Notes under the pieces: model-generated
Database searches by the model: none
Told to the model about the DNA's origin: nothing
Seen by the model: only the letters and a program-made list of their open reading frames with translations
Assembly (NCBI RefSeq): GCF_002835935.1
Contig: NZ_PJCF01000012.1
Coordinates: 186,001-250,000, forward strand
Source: Paraglaciecola sp. MB-3u-78
GTDB lineage: Bacteria; Pseudomonadota; Gammaproteobacteria; Enterobacterales; Alteromonadaceae
Length of the DNA stretch: 64,000 bases
Direction of reading: 5' to 3'
Translations under genes and position numbers: made by a program
In this document: positions 43,789 to 53,686 of the stretch, one piece after another
Position numbering within the stretch: position 1 is the stretch's first letter
Layout: each line of letters opens with the position of its first letter

Positions 43789-46410
43789 ATGCTCAAACTA
43801 CATAAACTTAGTCTATCCATTCGTAGGACGCTGCCAGTTTTAGCTGCCACGTCTGGATTAGTCATGATGTCACCGAGCATTTATGCACAAGACTCAGAAC
43901 AAACAGATGAAGTCAATTTTGAACAAATTGTTATCACAGGTTCAAGGGGGGTACCAAGGTCGGTAGCTGACTCTGCTGTGCCTGTGGACGTATTTAGTGA
44001 AGATGACCTAGTGTCTGTTTCTTTTACTGATACTAATGACATTTTAAAAACTTTGGTGCCGTCCTATTCTTTGTCCCGTCAGCCTATTTCTGATGGTGGA
44101 TCTTTTATACGACCCGCAAGTTTACGTGGTATGCCAACAGATAAAACTTTGGTTTTGATTAATTCAAAAAGGCGTCACCGTTCTGCATTGGTTCAAATTG
44201 GTGGGTCGGGTACTCAAGGGCCAGATATCGCGACTATTCCATCATCTGCATTAAAAGGCGTGGAAGTGCTTCGTGACGGTGCTGCCGCTCAGTATGGTTC
44301 AGATGCTATCGCAGGTGTAATAAACTTTCAGTTGAAAGACAACGATGAAGGGGGGTCATTGTCAGTAGATTTGGGCCAATATTATGAGGGAGACGGTGAG
44401 CAATTCACAGTTACCGGTAACATTGGTTTTGCCCTTGGTGATAAAGGCTTCTTTAGCCTGTCAGGTGAAATTTCAGATTCAGCCTCAACGTCTCGTTCAG
44501 AACAGTATTGTGAAAGTTGGGCGTGTATGGATGTCAATGATGTTAATTTTTTAACCGGTGTCGACACCACATTATCGGGTTATTCTGAGGAAACATTTAT
44601 CGCTGGTTTAGCTGACGCTAATTTAGGTGGTGAAAATGTAGTGCAACCCTGGGGACAACCCAACGCTTCAGCTACCCGATTGTTCTTCAACTCGGGGTAT
44701 AATCTTAGCGATACCATGAAATTATATGCCTTTGGTAATTATTCCGACAGTGAAGGTGATGGTAGTTTTTATTATCGTTATCCGGGTAACGGAACCATTG
44801 AAGATATTCGCTTAGAAGACGGTTCACTGTATTCACCCCTTGTGAAGTTTCCTGGTGGTTTCACACCCAGATTTACGGGTGAAATAACCGATTTCTCATT
44901 ATTAGCGGGGTTAGAAGGTGAATTGACTAATGGCATGACCTATGACTTTAGTGGTCGCTATGGTTCAAATGAAATTCAATATACCTTAGAAAATACAATC
45001 AACCCTTCTATGGGGCCTGATTCGCCTACTTCATTTCGCCCAGGTGATTTGATTAACGAAGAACTTCAATTTTCTGCTGACTTTACGCAATTTATTGATG
45101 TGGGATTTGCATCGGAATTAGTTTTTGCCTTTGGTCTGACTTATATGGAAGAAAGTTATGAGTTAGTGGAAGGGGATGAGGATTCGTATAGTGTAGGAGC
45201 ATATTCAAGTCCTGACCCACATGGTTTCTGTAATGATGGTTCAGCTACCAATAATGGTTTGGCAGTGATTTTAGGTGGTTCTACCTTAGACTGTTCAGAT
45301 CCTTCTGACGCGGTGTACCGAGCTGTAGGAGTAGGGTCTAACGGTTTCCCAGGATATTCACCGGAATATTCAGGCTCTTACGAACGGGATATGGCTGGAA
45401 TTTATGTAGATCTCAGCTCCGATATTACTGATGCGTTTTTTATACAAGGTGCCTTACGATACGAAGACTATTCAGATTTTGGTTCTGAATTAGTTGGAAA
45501 GATCGCCTTCAAATACAGTTTGACTGACGATATGAACTTACGTGGGTCTTTAGGAACTGGCTTTAGAGCTCCTACCCCAGGGCAGCAAGGTACTACAAAC
45601 GTTTCTACTCGATTACCAAATGGTCTTCCTGTGGCTACAGGTCTTTTCCCTGCATTGAGTGATGTGGGTCAGGCTCTTGGGGCAGAAGCATTGAAACCTG
45701 AAACTTCTTTGAACTATAGCTTAGGTGTTTCTGGTAGTTTCGATGCATTAAGTCTTACTGTAGATTTTTATCGTATAGCACTAGATGACCGTTTTTATGC
45801 GGTATCGACAATCGATGTTTCTACTGATCCAGACTCAGGGGATGCGTATGACAAATATTTGGCTTTGGTCGCTGCCGGTGTTGATGGGGCAAATACTATA
45901 GGTGGCGTGAATTATTTCCAAAATGCTTTTGATACTGTCACAAATGGTATGGACATTGTGGCTACCTATACTATAGATGATACCGTTCTGACGGGATCAT
46001 TAAACTACAACTCAACAGAAATTGATTCAGATGCATCAGCGTATTTAAATGGCGAAGATGAGTTTGATTTGGAAAATGCGCTCCCTTCGTGGCGTGGTGT
46101 ATTATCAGCTAAGCATAGCTTTGACATGTTAAGTCTATTGATACGTGCAAATTTTTACGGCGCATATGAAAATGCTATTGATTCGGCAGCGACGTCAACA
46201 CAAGAGTACGATGCTGGGGTGATGTTTGATTTAGAAATGAAATATCAACTTAATGATAGTGTGTCTCTGGCAGCTGGTGCGCGTAATCTGTTTGATACTT
46301 ATCCAGATAAAGATGATGGGGACACCTGTTGTGGTGCCGTGTACTGGTCAGGTAATAATGTAGATTGGCAAGGTGGTTATTACTATGCACGATTGAACTA
46401 TGTCTTTTAA
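43789..46410 (+). CDS. TonB-dependent outer-membrane receptor
   Basis: An 873-residue outer-membrane transporter. After the signal peptide (cleavage after SIYA, about residue 33) comes a TonB-box-like FEQIVITGSR and a plug domain (DTNDILKTLVPSYSLSR, then LRGMPTDKTLVLINSKRRHR and GAAAQYGSDAIAGVINF). A 22-strand barrel follows, ending in aromatic YYARLNYVF. No CarboxypepD-like N-terminal extension is present. These receptors import large or scarce substrates using TonB energy. Its divergence from a LysR gene next to an exported aminotransferase suggests an organic nitrogenous substrate, which is inference only. It ends at a strong terminator. Confidence 0.93.
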   Translation: MLKLHKLSLSIRRTLPVLAATSGLVMMSPSIYAQDSEQTDEVNFEQIVITGSRGVPRSVADSAVPVDVFSEDDLVSVSFTDTNDILKTLVPSYSLSRQPISDGGSFIRPASLRGMPTDKTLVLINSKRRHRSALVQIGGSGTQGPDIATIPSSALKGVEVLRDGAAAQYGSDAIAGVINFQLKDNDEGGSLSVDLGQYYEGDGEQFTVTGNIGFALGDKGFFSLSGEISDSASTSRSEQYCESWACMDVNDVNFLTGVDTTLSGYSEETFIAGLADANLGGENVVQPWGQPNASATRLFFNSGYNLSDTMKLYAFGNYSDSEGDGSFYYRYPGNGTIEDIRLEDGSLYSPLVKFPGGFTPRFTGEITDFSLLAGLEGELTNGMTYDFSGRYGSNEIQYTLENTINPSMGPDSPTSFRPGDLINEELQFSADFTQFIDVGFASELVFAFGLTYMEESYELVEGDEDSYSVGAYSSPDPHGFCNDGSATNNGLAVILGGSTLDCSDPSDAVYRAVGVGSNGFPGYSPEYSGSYERDMAGIYVDLSSDITDAFFIQGALRYEDYSDFGSELVGKIAFKYSLTDDMNLRGSLGTGFRAPTPGQQGTTNVSTRLPNGLPVATGLFPALSDVGQALGAEALKPETSLNYSLGVSGSFDALSLTVDFYRIALDDRFYAVSTIDVSTDPDSGDAYDKYLALVAAGVDGANTIGGVNYFQNAFDTVTNGMDIVATYTIDDTVLTGSLNYNSTEIDSDASAYLNGEDEFDLENALPSWRGVLSAKHSFDMLSLLIRANFYGAYENAIDSAATSTQEYDAGVMFDLEMKYQLNDSVSLAAGARNLFDTYPDKDDGDTCCGAVYWSGNNVDWQGGYYYARLNYVF

Positions 46411-46432
46411 TATATCCATTGTTTGTTAGATT

Positions 46433-46461
46433 AAAAAGCCGTCATAAATGACGGCTTTTTT
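46433..46461. terminator. Rho-independent terminator after the TonB-receptor gene
   Basis: AAAAAGCCGTCA-TAAA-TGACGGCTTTTTT: a perfect 12-bp stem with a 4-base loop. It is symmetric enough to serve the convergent CsiV-like gene as well. Confidence 0.93.
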
Positions 46462-46491
46462 GTGCTCTATTATTAATTTGTACTCTGTTAT

Positions 46492-48108
46492 TCAGAGATC
46501 ACTGGTGTTTATGTCGGTTTCTTGTTCGGCTTCTGGCCAACGAAAACGGTTAATACGCACTATCATGCCAAACAGCGGATGGTCAAAATAATGCACTTGT
46601 TTACTGATCACTCGCCTCAACTGATTAAAATTAACACTTTGTAAAAAATTTGCTTGTTGAGAGTTTGCTTGTTGCAATGGGTTGAGCACTATTGCACCTT
46701 GCCCAGATAAACCAGTCGATAAGCCATCATTTATCTGGGCTTCCTTTGGGTCGAATATTGGTTGTCTGATATCTAAATCACTATCGATGTGCAAGTAAGG
46801 GATACGCCCTACGTTACGCAGATAGACGGTAATTTCACCGTCTAATCGCCATAATTCTTTAAGGATTTGGGGATCAGTCTTGGTTGTTTGGTGCTCTGTT
46901 AGCCCCTCGGCTTGGTCAATGTTGATAGGCGTGTCATCTGCTAATGCAGCAGCGATTCTTGCAAATAAGTCTTCAGTAACCACTTCTGGGGCAGTGCCAT
47001 TAATACTCACTAAAAGTGCTTGTTGCTGTTCTGGCGTTAAACCCGCTAGCTCTTGTTCAGGTATATAAAAATCGTCTGTTGATTGATTCAAACTAGCAAA
47101 TAAAGAATCGGTATCCTTAACTACAGCTAAACCGTTGGCATCAAATTGGTCTGCAAAGTTTTCACCAGCAAATAATCTGAATGTTTGTGCCTCTTCTCGG
47201 CCGAACTTAACTTCTTGCCTCCAATTTACATGTAAGATTGGCGTGATATCTCGCTGCCTTTTAATCTTCTCGTATAGTTCATTCATATACATGGTGGATG
47301 TTGGTAACAGAAAAGCCCCACGTTTTTGTTGCCACTCAATACCATTAATAATCTCTGGAACCCGTTGTATTTGATTACTGGGCGCGGCGCCAGACTCATC
47401 ATTTTGGAGGGCGAGCATAGACTCAAAAGAGGGGTCAACCTGTTCGGCGTAAGCACAGAGGAATTCACTAGGCATTTGCCATTCGATAAATTCGACCGGA
47501 ATAGAAGGTCTAGTTAAAGTCGCCTTTGGAGCTAATTTTATGTTGCCTGGATTAACATCTTCGGCGTCAGTTGTTTGAACTGAAGACTCTGTGTCATCGG
47601 ATTTTGTAAATATATCTGTTGTCGCGACTTGATATTGAAAATTTTCTGCAGTGACCTTCTCGGAGTTAACAGATAAACCTTGTTTGGTTTGTGGTTTTTG
47701 TTGTTTATCAGTCTGGGACGACGATGTCTCAACTGTTGTGGCCACGGGTAAAGGAAAGGCAAAATCTTGCTCATATTGTGTTTTTACTTTGAGTCGGTTC
47801 GATGCTCGGCAATATGGCAGCCCGGCCCTTAAATAGCTTAAATCAGGCTTCAGATAGGGCGTAACTAAATCAAGCACGTTGCTGGCAGGTTGTTCAAGCC
47901 GAGACTGTTTGAATTTCTCAGATAAGTTGACCTCCTCTAAATTACGTTCAAATAAAATCACTTCAACATCAAACCACCACTGTTGCTCAACCGCATTCGC
48001 AGGTTGCGCTAAAATACTGGTAGTAAGCAAGGCTGCAAAGATAACCTTTTTAGAAAATATACCCATAACCATCTGTTTTAGAGGATGAGTCGTCATTTTA
48101 TCTGTCAT
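46492..48108 (-). CDS. CsiV-like exported protein
   Basis: A 538-residue protein with a signal peptide (VIFAALLTTSILAQPANA, cleavage before VEQQ) and a start WWFDVEVILFERNL that matches the CsiV family, named for a Vibrio cholerae protein that affects SecA/envelope stress. The C-terminal part (VYLRNVGRIPYLHIDSDLDI and HYFDHPLFGMIVRINRF) is the conserved CsiV region. The middle ~200 residues are Gln/Thr-rich and look variable. The ATG overlaps the mfd stop as TAATG, so the gene is translationally coupled to mfd, an order seen in related gammaproteobacteria. Periplasmic location; exact function unknown. Confidence 0.82.
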   Translation of the reverse strand: MTDKMTTHPLKQMVMGIFSKKVIFAALLTTSILAQPANAVEQQWWFDVEVILFERNLEEVNLSEKFKQSRLEQPASNVLDLVTPYLKPDLSYLRAGLPYCRASNRLKVKTQYEQDFAFPLPVATTVETSSSQTDKQQKPQTKQGLSVNSEKVTAENFQYQVATTDIFTKSDDTESSVQTTDAEDVNPGNIKLAPKATLTRPSIPVEFIEWQMPSEFLCAYAEQVDPSFESMLALQNDESGAAPSNQIQRVPEIINGIEWQQKRGAFLLPTSTMYMNELYEKIKRQRDITPILHVNWRQEVKFGREEAQTFRLFAGENFADQFDANGLAVVKDTDSLFASLNQSTDDFYIPEQELAGLTPEQQQALLVSINGTAPEVVTEDLFARIAAALADDTPINIDQAEGLTEHQTTKTDPQILKELWRLDGEITVYLRNVGRIPYLHIDSDLDIRQPIFDPKEAQINDGLSTGLSGQGAIVLNPLQQANSQQANFLQSVNFNQLRRVISKQVHYFDHPLFGMIVRINRFRWPEAEQETDINTSDL

Positions 48109-51100
48109 TAAGCCGCTCGTAATTGTTGGCTAAACTCGGTTAGCATATTATTAAACAGTTCAAGTCTATCTTTGGCGGATTCAGTAGGCACGTTAATTTT
48201 AAGTTTTTGTGGCCCATCCAATTTGTAAATTCTCGGTTGCGACTGAATTAGCTTGATAATAAAGTTTGGATCAATCTGTGTTTTTTGCGAAAACTCTACA
48301 AATCCACCTTTATTGGTACCTTCTATCTTAGATATACCGATTAATTTGGCTTTTAATTTGAGCATGGCCATATCTAACAGGTTTTTAGCGCTTTGAGGTA
48401 ACAAACCAAATCTGTCAATGAGTTCTATTTGTAACTCATTGACTGCTCTTTCATCTTTGCAACTAACCAATTTTTTATACAAGGATAGGCGCATGTTCAC
48501 ATCTGGAATATAATCATCTGGGAACAGAGCAGGTAACCGTAAATCGATATCAGTTTGCTCAGCAAGTGCCGCTTCCAAAGAGGGCTCTTTACCCTCTTTT
48601 AGTGCTGCAACAGCTTGGTCTAGCATATCCATGTATAGGGTAAAACCAATACTAGAAATCTGTCCCGATTGTCCATCACCCAATAATTCCCCCGCACCAC
48701 GAATTTCTAAATCATGAGTTGCAAGGGCAAAACCTGCACCTAATTCTTCTAAGGATGAAATAGCATCTAGGCGTTTGGCGGCATCTTTACTTAATCGTCT
48801 TGGATGCGGCGTTAGCAAGTAGGCATAGGCCTGATGATGTGAGCGCCCAACACGTCCGCGCAATTGATGAAGTTGGGCCAGACCAAGGTGATCCGCTCGG
48901 TCCATCACTATGGTATTAGCTGATGGCACATCGATACCTGTTTCAATAATAGTGGTACACAACAACACATTAAAACGCTGGTGATAAAAATCAGCCATGA
49001 CTTTTTCAAGTTCACGCTCTCGCATTTGGCCATGGCCTATAGCGATCCGTGCTTCTGGCACAATCTCTGCAATTTCTTGCGCTGTACGCTCAATGGTGTC
49101 TACTTCGTTATGTAAGAAGTAAACCTGACCACCGCGCAAAATTTCACGCATGATGGCTTCACGTATTAATCCTTTGTTTCGTTGCTGCACAAAGGTTTTG
49201 ATTGGCAGACGTTTAGCCGGCGGTGTCGCAATGATCGATAAGTCGCGCATACCACTTAATGCCATATTCAGCGTTCTTGGAATAGGCGTAGCGGTCAAGG
49301 TTAAAATATCTACATCTGAGCGCAGCGCTTTAAATTTTTCTTTCTGGCGCACCCCAAATCGGTGTTCTTCGTCGATAATGACTAAACCTAAATCGTTAAA
49401 TTTAAGACTATCTTGTAACAAAGTATGGGTGCCAACCACTATATCTACTTTTCCTTCAGCAATGGCCTTAACCGTTTCTTTTGCATCTTTGGCACTGACA
49501 AATCGAGATAACACCTCAATTCTAAAAGGGCAGTTGACAAAACGTTCTTTAAAATTTCCAAAATGTTGACTGGCAAGTAAGGTAGTCGGCACTAATATTG
49601 CGACTTGTTTACCTTGATTCGCAGCGATAAAAGCTGCACGCATCGCCACTTCAGTCTTACCAAAACCTACATCACCACACACAAGTCTGTCCATTGCATT
49701 GCCTGAGCCCATATCTTGGATCACTGCGTTGATAGCTTTTTGCTGATCTATGGTTTCTTCAAAGGGGAAACTGTCACTGAAAGATTGATATTCATCCCAT
49801 GCAATTTTGAACGCATAGCCGGGTTTAGCTGCACGTCTGGCGTACACATCCAATAATTGTGCAGCTACATCACGGACTTTTTCAGCGGCTTTTTTCTTGG
49901 CTTTTGACCAAGTGTCAGTGCCGAGGTGATGCAGAGGTGCATGGTCAATATCTCCGCCGCTATAACGGCTAATTAAATGCAGAGACGCAACAGGTACATA
50001 TAACTTAGCTTGTTTGGCATATTCTATGGTCAGGTATTCAGTGGTAATTCCGCCAGCATCTAAGGTTTGTAAACCTAAATAACGGCCAACGCCGTGTTCA
50101 AAATGCACCATCGGCTGGCCTATCTGTAATTCTGCCAAATTGCGAATAATGGCATTTTCGTCTGTGCCTTGGCGTTTATCACGCTTGCGCCTATGGCTGA
50201 TTTTATGCCCGAGTAATTCGGTTTCGGTAATAAAAGCAATGGCGCGTTTGGGCTCATCAAGTAAAAAACTAAACTCGGCGGCACCCACGGATATGCCAAT
50301 AGGTTCGGCACTTTCCATGAAGTCATTAAAATCTTTAAAAACCTTAGGTTTGATCTCGGCTTTTGAGAGTATTTCTAAAAGACCTTCACGACGACCTGCA
50401 GACTCAGCGCTAAATAACACTTTCACTTTTTGTTTTTGCCACTGGTCTACTTGTTGTTTAAGTGACGCCCATGGCACTTTATTTTGCGGTTTTAGTGCTA
50501 CGTCACCTACAGGCGCAGTGGCAAAGTTAACACTGCCACTTTTCTCATCCACTATTTTGTTTTGTATTTGAACCCTAGGCCATTCTTTTAAGGCACCAAA
50601 TAGCTCTTCATAACGCATAAAAATGTCAGAGGGATGTAATAAGGGCCTCGCCAGGTTATATCGCAGTTGTTCGTATCTGTGGTTGACATCTTTCCAATGA
50701 TTTTCATGGGCGCCTTGCAAATCGCCATGCATTAATACTGTGGTGTCTTCGTTGAGGTAATCGAATAAGGTAGCGGTTTTTTCGAAAAACAGTGGTAAAT
50801 AATATTCGATGCCACCTGGCATCAGGCCTTTACCTACTTGGTAATAAATGGATTCTTTGCTGTTATTTGCAGCAAACTTACCGAGATATTGCTGCCTAAA
50901 CAACAAACTTGCTTCTTTATCTGTGGGGAATTCTCTGGCAGGTAGCAGTTTAATTTCATCTACTTTGTCACCGGAGCGCTGAGTTTCTGGATCAAAATGC
51001 CTAATGGTATCCACTTCATCATCAAATAAATCTATGCGATAAGGATGCTGACTGCCCATAGGGAATAAATCGATAATACTGCCACGAATAGAGAACTCAC

Positions 51101-51602
51101 TGTGACCCATCACTTGGTTTACATGTAAATATCCTGCGCGCTCTAAACCTGAGCGAAAACTATTTATATCTAACGTTTGATTTATCTTCAATATCAGTAA
51201 ATATTTACTAATATAATCCACCGGTGCCATGCGCATCATTAGAGTGTTAATGGGTACAATAAACACTCTGCAAACGTTTTGGGTGAGTTGGTAGAGCGTT
51301 TCTAGGCGTTGGGAAACTATATCCTGATGAGGAGAAAAATTATCGTAGGGTAGGGTTTCCCAATCAGGAAATAGTTGTACATCAACAGATTGATCCTGCA
51401 AAAAATAATCCAGCTCTTTTTCAAGTTTGATAGCACTGGGTGTATCTGCGGTGACTAATAATACTGGGCCGGTGGCCAGTTTTGTTGCATTGGCTAAAAC
51501 AAGAGCCGTACTGCTGCCTTGAAGATTACCCCAATGACGAATATCATTTTTAGTTTTAAGGGTATTGTTTGGTAAAGGCGGTGAAAAAATACTGTGAGTC
51601 AT
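48108..51602 (-). CDS. mfd: Transcription-repair coupling factor Mfd
   Basis: A 1164-residue ATP-dependent translocase with the full set of domains: UvrB-homologous front (residues about 1-350), RNA-polymerase-interacting CarD-like domain (IGQPMVHFEHGVGRYLGLQTL, about 495-560), RecG-like motor with VCGDVGFGKTEVAMRAAF and IIDEEHRFGV, TATPIPRTL, LRGRVGRSHHQAY, and the C-terminal TRCF domain. It removes stalled RNA polymerase at lesions and recruits UvrA. It is preceded after 14 bp by the PilZ gene and coupled downstream to the CsiV-like gene; all three run in one direction. Confidence 0.96.
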   Translation of the reverse strand: MTHSIFSPPLPNNTLKTKNDIRHWGNLQGSSTALVLANATKLATGPVLLVTADTPSAIKLEKELDYFLQDQSVDVQLFPDWETLPYDNFSPHQDIVSQRLETLYQLTQNVCRVFIVPINTLMMRMAPVDYISKYLLILKINQTLDINSFRSGLERAGYLHVNQVMGHSEFSIRGSIIDLFPMGSQHPYRIDLFDDEVDTIRHFDPETQRSGDKVDEIKLLPAREFPTDKEASLLFRQQYLGKFAANNSKESIYYQVGKGLMPGGIEYYLPLFFEKTATLFDYLNEDTTVLMHGDLQGAHENHWKDVNHRYEQLRYNLARPLLHPSDIFMRYEELFGALKEWPRVQIQNKIVDEKSGSVNFATAPVGDVALKPQNKVPWASLKQQVDQWQKQKVKVLFSAESAGRREGLLEILSKAEIKPKVFKDFNDFMESAEPIGISVGAAEFSFLLDEPKRAIAFITETELLGHKISHRRKRDKRQGTDENAIIRNLAELQIGQPMVHFEHGVGRYLGLQTLDAGGITTEYLTIEYAKQAKLYVPVASLHLISRYSGGDIDHAPLHHLGTDTWSKAKKKAAEKVRDVAAQLLDVYARRAAKPGYAFKIAWDEYQSFSDSFPFEETIDQQKAINAVIQDMGSGNAMDRLVCGDVGFGKTEVAMRAAFIAANQGKQVAILVPTTLLASQHFGNFKERFVNCPFRIEVLSRFVSAKDAKETVKAIAEGKVDIVVGTHTLLQDSLKFNDLGLVIIDEEHRFGVRQKEKFKALRSDVDILTLTATPIPRTLNMALSGMRDLSIIATPPAKRLPIKTFVQQRNKGLIREAIMREILRGGQVYFLHNEVDTIERTAQEIAEIVPEARIAIGHGQMRERELEKVMADFYHQRFNVLLCTTIIETGIDVPSANTIVMDRADHLGLAQLHQLRGRVGRSHHQAYAYLLTPHPRRLSKDAAKRLDAISSLEELGAGFALATHDLEIRGAGELLGDGQSGQISSIGFTLYMDMLDQAVAALKEGKEPSLEAALAEQTDIDLRLPALFPDDYIPDVNMRLSLYKKLVSCKDERAVNELQIELIDRFGLLPQSAKNLLDMAMLKLKAKLIGISKIEGTNKGGFVEFSQKTQIDPNFIIKLIQSQPRIYKLDGPQKLKINVPTESAKDRLELFNNMLTEFSQQLRAA

Positions 51603-51616
51603 TGATCGCTTTCGTT

Positions 51617-52219
51617 TTAGTTCTTTAAGGTTTTGTCTTGGTTCTTGCGTTTGCGTAAATTAGCCGCTTGCAAATGTAAACTGGCTTTGACTAATAAGTC
51701 TTGGTCTTCTTCACGGATACGAGTAAAAATCAAGGATACATGGTACGTATCATCCACAGGCTTACAAGCAATAACTTCACCAAAACAAAAAATGGCTGAG
51801 GCTTCTTCTCTTAGGAATAATTTAAGTTCGATTGCGGCGCCTATTAATAATTCGCTTTCACTACCAAGGACCATGCCGCCGCCACCGAATTGTATCGATT
51901 GATAGGTTTGTTCATGGTTTGCGTGTTGTTGCAAAATCAGCGACATCATTAAATCAATTTTTCGTGATTGATGATTCAGAAATTCTGCTAACTCAACAGC
52001 GTGCTCACCTAAACGGCGTAGAGGTCTTAAGGCTTTTGTATCAATGGCGGATAGTTCACTGGCTATTTGAAACTCGTAAGGCATATGCTGATGTAGATCA
52101 TCAATTTCGGGTAAAACAAAATCATCTTCTAATACAAGTATATTGACTGGAATATTGTGCTTGATCATGAAAAACTCATCGAATTGTTGATGCTTTTGTT
52201 CAAGCGTTAGGTTTTGCAT
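51617..52219 (-). CDS. PilZ-domain-like protein
   Basis: A 200-residue protein of the type commonly found just before mfd in Alteromonadales. The C-terminal ~100 residues look like a PilZ beta-barrel (SIQFGGGGMVLGSESELLIG, then ELKLFLREEASAIFCFGEVI), while the N-terminal ~90 residues are helical. Classical c-di-GMP-binding residues (RxxxR and D/NxSxxG) are not clear, so ligand binding is doubtful. GGGAGAG precedes ATG. It is probably co-transcribed with mfd (14 bp apart) and is divergent from the lolC-like gene. Confidence 0.7.
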   Translation of the reverse strand: MQNLTLEQKHQQFDEFFMIKHNIPVNILVLEDDFVLPEIDDLHQHMPYEFQIASELSAIDTKALRPLRRLGEHAVELAEFLNHQSRKIDLMMSLILQQHANHEQTYQSIQFGGGGMVLGSESELLIGAAIELKLFLREEASAIFCFGEVIACKPVDDTYHVSLIFTRIREEDQDLLVKASLHLQAANLRKRKNQDKTLKN

Positions 52220-52349
52220 ATGCTCTCCCAGTTTTTGCGGTGCTTGTGAGATTTACTTCAGGCACGTATTATTCAACATCATTCATCACTATACCAACAG
52301 TTAAACCTTTATTTTTTAACTGTTTTGTTGTTATAAGAGTTTCTTTTTT

Positions 52350-53561
52350 ATGTTTTACCCACTCTCTGCCTTTATTGGCTTACGTTATGCCAAAGCATCT
52401 AAAGGCAGTCACTTTATAGCATTTATCAACTTTTTTTCGGTTGCAGGCATTGCCCTAGGCTTGATGGCCTTAATCACTGTTTTGTCAGTGATGAATGGTT
52501 TTGAAGGTGAACTTAAATTGCGTAATTTAGGGATCACCCCTCACGTGTTAGTTCAAAAAAAGCCTGATGTAGACATCACCCCGAATATGTTTAACCACAT
52601 TGAAGGTGTTGTTGCCAGTGCCCAACAAATAGATTCTGAAGGAATAATACAATCCTCTCAAGGGCTAAAAGGTGTCATGTTCCAAGGTATTCAACCTGAT
52701 GTGATGCAGCGCTCGTCGATTATTGCCGATAATATGTTGGTTGGTCGACTCACAGATTTAGTCAAAGGCGAATACGGTATTATTATTGGCCGCGCATTGT
52801 CTATCAAATTAAATGTACGGATGGGTGAACAAGCCCGTCTGATCGCTTCTGAAAATAGTTATTTTGGACCCTTTGGGCGTATCTACAGCCAAAGAGTGTT
52901 CCGGGTGGTTGGTATTTTTGATATGGGCTCCGCCCTAGATGATAAAGCAGTGTTAATGCATATTGATGATACTGCTAGGTTGTTAAGAAGTAAAAAAACG
53001 AAGTTAGCCCAAACCCGTTTATTTTTAGCTGATGCCTTTGATTATAAGAGTGTGGTTCAGGCACTAGAAGCACAAGGTTATAGCTCCACAAACTGGCGAG
53101 ACCAGCAAGGTGTGTTATTTGACGCAGTGAAGATGGAAAAGAACATGATGTCGCTGATGTTGTTACTGATTATATCTGTGGCAGCTTTTAATATAGTGTC
53201 GGCTCTGGTCATGGTGGTGACCGAGAAACAAGGTGATATTGCCATACTCTTAACCCAAGGCATGACCCGCAATAATATTATGGGTATTTTCCTGTTTAAT
53301 GGCATCTACAATGGCATAAAAGGCACGGCGATTGGTGTTGTGACTGGCGTATTGTTGGTGACGCAAATCAATCATTTGATCAGGTTATTTGATTTTCCAA
53401 TATTTTTAAGTCCTCAGGGCCAAGGTGTACCTACTGATTTGCAATGGCAACAAGTGATATTTCTTATCGTTACGTCACTTATTTTGTGTTTTCTGGCCAG
53501 CCTTTATCCTGCTTATCGCGCAGTAAGAGTGAATCCGGCAGATGCTTTAAAATATGAATAA
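52350..53561 (+). CDS. lolC: LolC/LolE-type lipoprotein-releasing permease
   Basis: A 403-residue MacB/FtsX-type permease with four membrane segments (one near 25-45 and three near 265-390) around a large periplasmic domain. The start FIGLRYAKAS..FINFFSVAGIALGLMALITVLSVMNGFEGEL is typical of LolC. It should extract lipoproteins from the inner membrane together with LolD ATPase and LolE. Neither lolD nor lolE follows; the next gene is a phosphoribosyltransferase. The partners may be elsewhere, or this may be a LolF-like single permease that acts as a homodimer; I cannot decide. Confidence 0.88.
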   Translation: MFYPLSAFIGLRYAKASKGSHFIAFINFFSVAGIALGLMALITVLSVMNGFEGELKLRNLGITPHVLVQKKPDVDITPNMFNHIEGVVASAQQIDSEGIIQSSQGLKGVMFQGIQPDVMQRSSIIADNMLVGRLTDLVKGEYGIIIGRALSIKLNVRMGEQARLIASENSYFGPFGRIYSQRVFRVVGIFDMGSALDDKAVLMHIDDTARLLRSKKTKLAQTRLFLADAFDYKSVVQALEAQGYSSTNWRDQQGVLFDAVKMEKNMMSLMLLLIISVAAFNIVSALVMVVTEKQGDIAILLTQGMTRNNIMGIFLFNGIYNGIKGTAIGVVTGVLLVTQINHLIRLFDFPIFLSPQGQGVPTDLQWQQVIFLIVTSLILCFLASLYPAYRAVRVNPADALKYE

Positions 53562-53631
53562 GTTGCGCTTGGGTATACAATAGCAGGCTAGTAGTTTTAT
53601 TTTGCGGTACCCACGTTAGCAACCGCGCTTT

Positions 53632-53665
53632 CACCCGCACTTGCACCCGCACTTGCACCCGCACT
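53632..53665. repeat. Tandem 12-bp repeat CACCCGCACTTG
   Basis: Two full units (53632-53643, 53644-53655) and one partial unit (53656-53665). They lie in the short gap between the lolC-like gene and the phosphoribosyltransferase gene, just before its ribosome-binding region. Copy number may vary among strains. Confidence 0.8.
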
Positions 53666-53686
53666 CTAAATTTTAAGGTTTATCTA

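Noticed and set aside
49150-49569. 139-codon open frame opposite mfd
   Set aside because: A mirror of the conserved mfd motor domain; its composition is that of an antisense shadow.
53632-53665. CRISPR-like array
   Set aside because: Units are contiguous 12-mers without spacers and no cas gene is nearby; it is a simple tandem repeat.
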